Assembly (NCBI RefSeq): GCF_019039035.1
Contig: NZ_JAHNZT010000003.1
Span: 392,666-456,665 of the forward strand
DNA from: Citreicoccus inhibens
GTDB lineage: Bacteria > Myxococcota > Myxococcia > Myxococcales > Myxococcaceae
Reading direction: 5' to 3'
Length of the DNA: 64,000 nucleotides
The translations under genes and the position numbers were made by a program. The notes under the pieces were generated by a model. It made no database searches, had not been told where the DNA came from, and saw only the letters and a list, made by a program, of their open reading frames with translations. Below are positions 59,351 through 64,000 of this stretch, piece by piece (the first letter of the stretch is position 1; each line of letters opens with the position of its first letter).

Positions 59351-60880
59351 TCACTGCGCCGGGACGGTGGCCAGCGGAGGCAGCTCCAGGGTGAACTCCG
59401 TGCCGCGGCCCTCCTCGCTCCGCACGGAGATGCGGGCCTCCAGCCGCTGCGCCGCGTTGGCCACGATGCTCAACCCCAGCCCCGTGCCCTGGACCTTGGT
59501 GGTGAACAGCGGGTCAAAGATGCGGGGGAGCACCTCGGCGGGGATGCCGGGGCCGTTGTCCACCACGCGGATGTGCCAGGGCTGAAGGCCCCCGCCCGCC
59601 GCGAGCACCGTCACGTCACCCAGCCGGTGGAGCGGGAAGGCCTCGATGGCGTTCTGCACCAGGTTGATGAGCACCTGCCGCAGATACTCCCGGTCCACCA
59701 GCGGCGCGGGCAAGGACTCCGGCACCGCGTTGTGGATGCGGATGCCCTCGCGCGGAGAGATGACGTCCAGCACCTCGTCCACCAGCAGGCGCAGCTGGCA
59801 GGGCTGGAGCTGAAGCGGTCGCTCGCGCGCGCAGTCGAGCAGCTCCGAGGTGAGCCGAGCGCAGACCGCCAGCTCCCGGTCGATGATGTCCAGGAACCGC
59901 CGCACGCGGGTGTCATCCAGGCTCCCCGGCGCCTGGGTCAGCCGTCGGGTGACGTAGGCGTGCGCGGTGCGCGCGGCGGCCAGCGGGTTGCGCAGCTCGT
60001 GGCTCACGCTGGCGGTGTGCTGCCCCAGCGTGGCCAGCTTCTCGATGCGGGCCACGCGCTCCCGCACGTGCCGCAGCTCGCCTCGGGCCTGCTCCAGCGC
60101 CACCTCGCGGGCGCGCTGCTCCTGCGCGTGGATGTGCTCCAGGTCCGCCCGGTCCACCGCCCGCTGGCGCATCTCGCGCACCATGGCGCGGCACACGCAC
60201 GTGAGCCCCACCACCGTGAAGCCCACCCAGAAGCCGTGCTCGAGGACGCCGCCCTGCGCGCCTGCGGCCTGCCCTCCCCAGACCTCCAGCAGCCCCTGCT
60301 CCAACAACACCCCACTCCCCGCCCCCAGGAGGACGCCCACATCCCGGTAGAGGACCAGGAAGGCCAGCGAGCCGAAGAGGTGGAAGTGCGTCTCGATGCG
60401 CCCCCCCGTCAGGTGGATGAGCAGCGCGGACCACGACACCTGCGACAGCGCCACGACATGTCGGGTCAGCGGCGTGCCCGGCCGCACCAGCGACAGCCCC
60501 ATGGGCAGCGCGCTCAACACCAGCCCCAGCGCGAGCACGACGCCCGGATGCACCGGGCGCGCCCGTCCCACCCAGGCGGGTGTCGAAAACAGCCAGGCCA
60601 CGCCAATCCCAGACACCCACTGGCTCAACAGCAGCCACGCGAACACCCGGTCTGTCCTGCGCCGGACGTCCACCAGGTGCTCTGTCAGCAATTGCGCCGC
60701 GCGCGCCTCACGCCCCGCCCCGCTCCAGGGCGCGCTCCGCTCCGGCAGGGGTGTCTCGGTTGCGTCACACCCGCCAACGGGCACGGCGCTCGGGTAGCCC
60801 GCCCTCAGCGCCCCACCCACACCGAGCGCGGCCCGCGCCTCACGCGAGCCGGGCCCACCCTCCAGCACGGGCGCATCCAT
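59351..60880 (-). CDS. Membrane sensor histidine kinase
   Basis: 509 aa from the ATG at 60880 (weak AGAAAG site); an ATG 7 codons upstream (60901) is possible. A soluble N-terminal stretch is followed by about six transmembrane helices (residues 75-245) with ETHFHLFGSLAFLVLYRDVGVLL, a segment typical of MASE-like sensors. The kinase core follows a coiled coil: HisKA with SVSHELRNPLAAARTAH, N-box LVQNAIEAF, G1 VVDNGPGIP, FDPLFTTKVQGTGLGLS. An orphan kinase: no regulator gene is adjacent. It is driven by a palindrome-rich promoter. Confidence 0.9.
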   Translation of the reverse strand: MDAPVLEGGPGSREARAALGVGGALRAGYPSAVPVGGCDATETPLPERSAPWSGAGREARAAQLLTEHLVDVRRRTDRVFAWLLLSQWVSGIGVAWLFSTPAWVGRARPVHPGVVLALGLVLSALPMGLSLVRPGTPLTRHVVALSQVSWSALLIHLTGGRIETHFHLFGSLAFLVLYRDVGVLLGAGSGVLLEQGLLEVWGGQAAGAQGGVLEHGFWVGFTVVGLTCVCRAMVREMRQRAVDRADLEHIHAQEQRAREVALEQARGELRHVRERVARIEKLATLGQHTASVSHELRNPLAAARTAHAYVTRRLTQAPGSLDDTRVRRFLDIIDRELAVCARLTSELLDCARERPLQLQPCQLRLLVDEVLDVISPREGIRIHNAVPESLPAPLVDREYLRQVLINLVQNAIEAFPLHRLGDVTVLAAGGGLQPWHIRVVDNGPGIPAEVLPRIFDPLFTTKVQGTGLGLSIVANAAQRLEARISVRSEEGRGTEFTLELPPLATVPAQ

Positions 60881-60950
60881 GTTTCTTTCTGGGCTGTCCA
60901 TTGGCGTGGGCGCCTCGACGCGGGCGCACTTCCCCCGGGACGGAGCCCCT

Positions 60951-60978
60951 GTTGTAACGCGACAGCAATTGCGGTCAA
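60951..60978 (-). promoter_or_regulatory. Promoter of the orphan histidine kinase
   Basis: Minus strand: TTGACC (60978-60973), 16-base spacer, TACAAC (60956-60951). The spacer contains the perfect palindrome GCAATTGC. Start of transcription near 60944, 64 bases before the chosen ATG. Confidence 0.55.
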
Positions 60979-61004
60979 GTCTAACTTGTCGCGGTTTGCC
61001 GCGA
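60958..61004. repeat. Cluster of nested palindromes around the kinase promoter
   Basis: GCAATTGC (60965-60972), CAAGT-CTA-ACTTG (60976-60988), TCGCGG-TTTG-CCGCGA (60989-61004), plus CGCGACA at 60958-60964 matched by TGTCGCG at 60987-60993. Four symmetric elements in 47 bases, overlapping the -35 and spacer, look like a composite operator. The divergent Imm11-like gene lies 111 bases away. Confidence 0.5.
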
Positions 61005-61114
61005 GTCTTCCATCCAACGACAGACACGCCCCGAGGGCTCGAATCCGGAACGGAACGCGACTGCGTAACGTCTTGCCGGGAAGGGCGTCAGCCCACGAAG
61101 AAGGAGCCAGGGGA

Positions 61115-61654
61115 GTGAGCGCGACAGCCGAATACAGGATGCTGGACCTGCGCGGGGGCCGCCACCTGCCTCCGCTGCGCTGGGAGAAGGACGAGGCCTT
61201 CTGCTTCACGGGCAAGGGGCTGTTCCTCAACTCCCCCATCCTCCTGGGCTTCGCCGAGCCCGCGCCGCGCGCGGCCGCGTTGCTGGACGGCTACGGGCTG
61301 CCAGAGCCAGTGGTGTCCCCGCAGGTGAAGAACGCGCTGGAGCCGCTGGAGTTGTTCGCCACGCAGTTCGTCCCGGCGGACGTGCAGGTGGCGTCCGGAC
61401 TGGTGCGCTATTGGCTCCTGCATGTCTGGAATCGGTTGGAGTGGAAGAGCGCGACGTCCACGGGCCCGGACGCGCCGCCGCTGGAAAAGCGTCTGCTGTT
61501 CCGGCTGAAGGACGCCCCGTCCGTGTATCTCTTTCATGTCTCGCTGGTTGAACGGCTGACGCCCCTGCGCCTCGCGGGGCTGCTCTTCCGTCGTTGCGGG
61601 CCCACCCGACCGGACTCGGGTGGAAGGGTCGCGGACCACCAGGCCGACATGTAG
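61115..61654 (+). CDS. Imm11/DUF1629-like protein
   Basis: 179 aa from a GTG at 61115, with AAGGAG upstream; the very long open frame before it is a shadow of the kinase and yebC genes. The segments CFTGKGLFLNSPILLGFAEP, QFVPADVQVASGLVRYWLLHVWNRLEW and KRLLFRLKDAPSVYLFHVS follow the strand/helix pattern of myxobacterial Imm11 (DUF1629) proteins. Those are predicted immunity proteins for polymorphic toxins, but occur in large orphan families in myxobacteria. No toxin gene is next to it, so an immunity role is only possible. Confidence 0.6.
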   Translation: MSATAEYRMLDLRGGRHLPPLRWEKDEAFCFTGKGLFLNSPILLGFAEPAPRAAALLDGYGLPEPVVSPQVKNALEPLELFATQFVPADVQVASGLVRYWLLHVWNRLEWKSATSTGPDAPPLEKRLLFRLKDAPSVYLFHVSLVERLTPLRLAGLLFRRCGPTRPDSGGRVADHQADM

Positions 61655-61689
61655 GGCCGCACCGGCGCACGGAGGGGAGGCGCGCACGC

Positions 61690-61701
61690 CCGGGCACCCG
61701 G
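61690..61701. terminator. Short hairpin CCGGG-CA-CCCGG
   Basis: 36 bases after the Imm11-like stop. Only 5 bp; listed as a weak candidate end of that transcript. Confidence 0.25.
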
Positions 61702-61756
61702 TGGAGCCGCGAGTGTTTGATGTCTGTCCAAACCGACTCCCCGAGAGGCGGCGAAG

Positions 61757-62428
61757 ATGCATTTGATGATTGAGGAGATGAATCGCTGGCAGGATCAGGA
61801 GCTGCGACTGCGGCTGGATGCGGCCAAATCGGACGACACCACGCGAGGCATCTACTTCATCGGCGTTCTGGACATGGTGAAGGGGCTCGGGGGCGAAGCC
61901 GAGACCCAGTTGTGTCGTGGGGCGTGTGGGGAGCTCCGCTTCAGTCGGTTCGGGAAGTATCCCGTCACCCGCTTCCTCCAACTCACCCACTCGGCGGCGT
62001 ATGTGTTGGCGCCGCCCTGTGGGGGGTATGAGGAAGCCATGCGGCGCATGGGTGCGCAGGCGGTGCTCGATTGTCTGACAGCGACGTCCGGCTTCAACTT
62101 CCTCATGGCCTACAACGTCCTGGGCGCGGCCTCGGGCAGCCCGCGGCGGCTGGTGGACGGGCTCCCCGGGGCCTACCTGCGCTCGGTGAGCTATGGCGAG
62201 CGGCACGTCCTCTGGACCACCGCGCGCAGCGCGAGGCTGTTCATGCGGCGTGACTTCATGCCGGTGCGCTACCACGAGGGCGTGCTCCAGACGGCGTTGG
62301 AGTGCGTGGGCGCCCGAGGCGTGGAGGTGCGGGGACACCGCACCAGCCTGCTGGATTGTGAATACACCTTGAGCTGGGCTCCAGGGCGAGGCGAGCGCGG
62401 CGCCAGTCCGCACCGGGGGGCCTCATGA
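61757..62428 (+). CDS. TIGR02265/DUF2378 Myxococcales-specific protein (first of a pair)
   Basis: 223 aa. The family core is visible: DDTTRGIYFIGVLDMVKGLGGEAETQLCR, a YPVTRFLQLTHSAA segment, AMRRMGAQAVLDCLTATSGF, and the C-terminal MRRDFMPVRYHEGVLQTALECVGARGVEV. Soluble; the family is nearly restricted to Myxococcales and has no established function. The ATG follows a GAGGCGGCGAAG stretch. Coupled to the next DUF2378 gene by ATGA. Confidence 0.85.
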   Translation: MHLMIEEMNRWQDQELRLRLDAAKSDDTTRGIYFIGVLDMVKGLGGEAETQLCRGACGELRFSRFGKYPVTRFLQLTHSAAYVLAPPCGGYEEAMRRMGAQAVLDCLTATSGFNFLMAYNVLGAASGSPRRLVDGLPGAYLRSVSYGERHVLWTTARSARLFMRRDFMPVRYHEGVLQTALECVGARGVEVRGHRTSLLDCEYTLSWAPGRGERGASPHRGAS

Positions 62429-63036
62429 CCGCGGCGGCCAGGGTCGAGCCTTGGCAGGCGGACGAGGGAGACCTGGAGGCGCGCAAGTCCTCCTCGGGCC
62501 CGGGAGACACCGCGCGGGGCATGTTCTTCCTCGGCGTGCTGGGCGTGGTGCGCGCCCAGGCGGGCGCGGAGGCCGAGCGGCAGTGCCGACGGGTCTGCGC
62601 CGAGACGCGCTACGTGCCGTTCTTCATGTACCCCATCCGGGGGTTCCTGGAGCTGGCCTTCGTGGCGGCCCGCCTGCTGTCTTCACCCGACGAAGGCATC
62701 GACGGGGCCATGCACCGACTGGGCGCGCAGGCCACCGCGGACTTCCTCGACTCCGCGGTGGGGCGCAGCTTCCTGATGATTGTCGGAGGAGATCCGCGCC
62801 ACCTCCTCACGTGCCTCCAGGCCGGCTACCGCACCGTGGTCAGCTACGGCGAGCGGCGCGTCGTCTGGTCCGGCCTGCGCCGCGGCAACCTCGTCATGCA
62901 GCGCGACTTCATGCCGGCCAGCTATCACGTGGGCGTGCTCACGGCCGTGCTCCAGCACGTGGGCGCGCGCAACGTGCAGGTGAAGGGACGGCAGACGGGG
63001 CTGCTCGACAGCGCCTACGAGCTGACGTGGAGCTGA
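62425..63036 (+). CDS. TIGR02265/DUF2378 Myxococcales-specific protein (second of a pair)
   Basis: 203 aa. Same architecture as its neighbour and about 45% similar by eye: GDTARGMFFLGVLGVVRAQAGAEAERQCRR, YPIRGFLELAFVAARLL, AMHRLGAQATADFLDS, SYGERRVVWSGLRRGNLVMQ, and MQRDFMPASYHVGVLTAVLQHVGARNVQV. The conserved 'D-x-R-G-x-x-F-x-G' start and 'RDFMP.YH.GVL' end mark the family. A tandem duplication; the two proteins may dimerise. Convergent with the next gene, 7 bases apart. Confidence 0.85.
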   Translation: MTAAARVEPWQADEGDLEARKSSSGPGDTARGMFFLGVLGVVRAQAGAEAERQCRRVCAETRYVPFFMYPIRGFLELAFVAARLLSSPDEGIDGAMHRLGAQATADFLDSAVGRSFLMIVGGDPRHLLTCLQAGYRTVVSYGERRVVWSGLRRGNLVMQRDFMPASYHVGVLTAVLQHVGARNVQVKGRQTGLLDSAYELTWS

Positions 63037-63043
63037 TGCCTGC

Positions 63044-64000
63044 TCAGTGGCAGCTGGCGCGGCGCAGCGAGACTCCCGCCTCGGTGCGGTACTGGTAGAG
63101 CACGCCGCCCTCGTCCAGCACGACGAAGTCGCGGAAGGTCTCCTCGGGCATCGTGGTGAGCGGCAGGTCCGTCTGGCCCAGCACCTTGCCGTCCAGCGGA
63201 TCCAAGCAGAACAGCCGCACGCCGGGCGAGCCCTCCGCGCTGCCCGTCGCCTTGGGCAGCTCACCCGCCACCGCCAGGTACACCGTGCCGGACGCATCCG
63301 AGTCCAACAGCAACACGCTCATCACCGGGAACTGCAGCCGATACTCGCGCGTGTAGCGCCGCGTGCCGCTCTGGCGGTCCACGGCGTTGACGAAGACGCG
63401 ACCGCTGCGCGCATCGAGGATGCGCGCCAACAGGTACGAGCGCCCATCCCGGCTCGGCCGCCCCGGAATCTCGGGCCGCGTGGGGTCCGCCTTGCCCGTC
63501 ACGTCCCCGATGCGCACGAGCGCACCGTGCTCCTTCTCCACGTAGACCGAGTCTCCGTCCACGAACGTGCCGGTGATGCCGCCCGTGTCGCGGATGCCCG
63601 CGCCCTCCAGCGGCAGCTCGCCCTTCAGCGCCCCCGTCTCCGGGTCCAACAGCGCCACCGTCTTGTCGCGCAGCCGGTCCAACACCAACAGCGTTCCATC
63701 CCTGGCCACCGTGACGTCCTGGGGCGTCTGCTGCGTCAACCGCGTGGAGCCCACCACGCCCCCATCCGCGCCCAACCGCACCAACCGGCCGTTGAGCTGA
63801 TCCAACACCACCACGTCCCCACGGGACGCGGGCGCCAACGACATGGGCGCCTCGGGGTTGCCCTCGCGGGGCCGACTGCGCCCGAGCTGTCCGGGCCCGC
63901 TGCCCCAGCCCAGCTCGGCCACCACGCCGTCGCGGCGCGCGGCGGCAGGCGCGGGAGCCTGCGCCGCACCCGCGCCGGGGACCGCGACCGCGCCACCCAC
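63044..64000 (-). CDS. Beta-propeller (NHL/SMP-30-like) protein, 5'-truncated by the window edge
   Basis: 318 residues visible; the frame is still open at 64000, so the start is beyond. The body has repeated blades such as GDVVVLDQLNGRLVRLGADGGVVG, QDVTVARDGTLLVLDRLRDKTVALLDPETG and VFVNAVDRQSGTRRYTREY, then GTVYLAVAGELP, a NHL-like six- or seven-bladed propeller. The Ala/Pro-rich segment at the visible N-terminus (GAAQAPAPAAARR) looks like the linker after a signal or anchor. Function unknown; probably periplasmic or surface. C-terminal 'RRASCH' ends with a Cys. Confidence 0.65.
   Translation of the reverse strand: MGGAVAVPGAGAAQAPAPAAARRDGVVAELGWGSGPGQLGRSRPREGNPEAPMSLAPASRGDVVVLDQLNGRLVRLGADGGVVGSTRLTQQTPQDVTVARDGTLLVLDRLRDKTVALLDPETGALKGELPLEGAGIRDTGGITGTFVDGDSVYVEKEHGALVRIGDVTGKADPTRPEIPGRPSRDGRSYLLARILDARSGRVFVNAVDRQSGTRRYTREYRLQFPVMSVLLLDSDASGTVYLAVAGELPKATGSAEGSPGVRLFCLDPLDGKVLGQTDLPLTTMPEETFRDFVVLDEGGVLYQYRTEAGVSLRRASCH

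Noticed and set aside
58547..61654. A 1035-aa open frame on the plus strand
   Set aside because: It lies opposite yebC and the histidine kinase and has the His/Arg-rich composition of an antisense frame; only the last 179 residues, from the GTG at 61115, look like a protein.
61115..61654. A complete polymorphic toxin-immunity locus
   Set aside because: No toxin, Rhs, VgrG or PAAR gene is adjacent.
1..64000. CRISPR arrays, insertion sequences, prophage genes, tRNA or rRNA
   Set aside because: No regularly spaced direct repeats, transposase/integrase motifs, or cloverleaf or rRNA-like stretches were found.

Overview
The DNA is very GC-rich, almost gap-free and rich in families typical of predatory delta-proteobacteria (Myxococcota). 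Two tandem TIGR02265/DUF2378 proteins, a family known essentially only from Myxococcales, a PknB-type kinase with an 'HRDVSPHN' loop and a lipoprotein of repeated LWxTDGTxxGT units point to a Myxococcus/Corallococcus-like chromosome. I see no rRNA, tRNA, CRISPR array, insertion sequence or phage gene. Both ends cut through genes.

Left part (1-13 kb): two alpha/beta hydrolases, a membrane-anchored Ser/Thr kinase, a tiny 36-aa membrane-protein ORF followed by stacked hairpins, a translationally coupled pair of Pol-beta-type nucleotidyltransferases, a VOC protein, a LysR regulator divergent from an NmrA-like reductase, a secreted polysaccharide deacetylase, a paraoxonase-like lactonase coupled to a GT4 glycosyltransferase, and a nitroreductase. 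From 13.4 to 20.1 kb lies a complete chemosensory operon (CheA, MCP, CheW, CheR, CheB, single-domain receiver), every junction overlapping by 1-4 bases.

Middle part (20-35.3 kb): an ECF42-type sigma factor, a repeat lipoprotein, a DoxX/RNase HI pair divergent from a LysR regulator, an EamA transporter with a 24-histidine tail, a LytS/LytTR two-component system, two coupled CsgG/TolB-N-like proteins, a lipoate ligase followed by two uncharacterised genes, a DUF1059 protein, a dicarboxylate symporter and a DJ-1/PfpI protein.

Right part (35.5-58.5 kb) is the most interesting: a large aryl-polyene-type pigment cluster. An AMP ligase and an aromatic ammonia-lyase with the tyrosine-type His-Leu selectivity pair would make and activate 4-coumarate. 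Two ACPs, four ketosynthases with intact Cys-His-His, two ketosynthase-like chain-length factors lacking the cysteine, two ketoreductases and one hot-dog dehydratase would extend the polyene. A DUF2062-methyltransferase fusion, a flavin halogenase-like enzyme and a RetSat/CrtI-like oxidoreductase would tailor it. A GT2-LpxL acyltransferase fusion, a PlsC acyltransferase, a LolA-like protein and two lipoproteins would place it on a lipid in the outer membrane. The minus-strand genes form two operons (50052 to 43007, and 57301 to 51400). The first carries two KS/CLF modules, one with a 72-aa ORF of unknown function wedged between KS and CLF. No MMPL exporter, chorismate lyase or phosphopantetheinyl transferase is present in the window.

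Tail (58.5-64 kb): YebC regulator, a membrane histidine kinase with a palindrome-rich promoter, an Imm11/DUF1629-like protein, the DUF2378 pair and a truncated beta-propeller protein.

A recurring feature is a TAnnnn -10-like hexamer placed so that transcription would start 0-9 bases before the start codon, at about nine genes, suggesting many leaderless or near-leaderless mRNAs. Starts were chosen from Shine-Dalgarno sites, stop/start overlaps and these hexamers; all functions are predictions from sequence.
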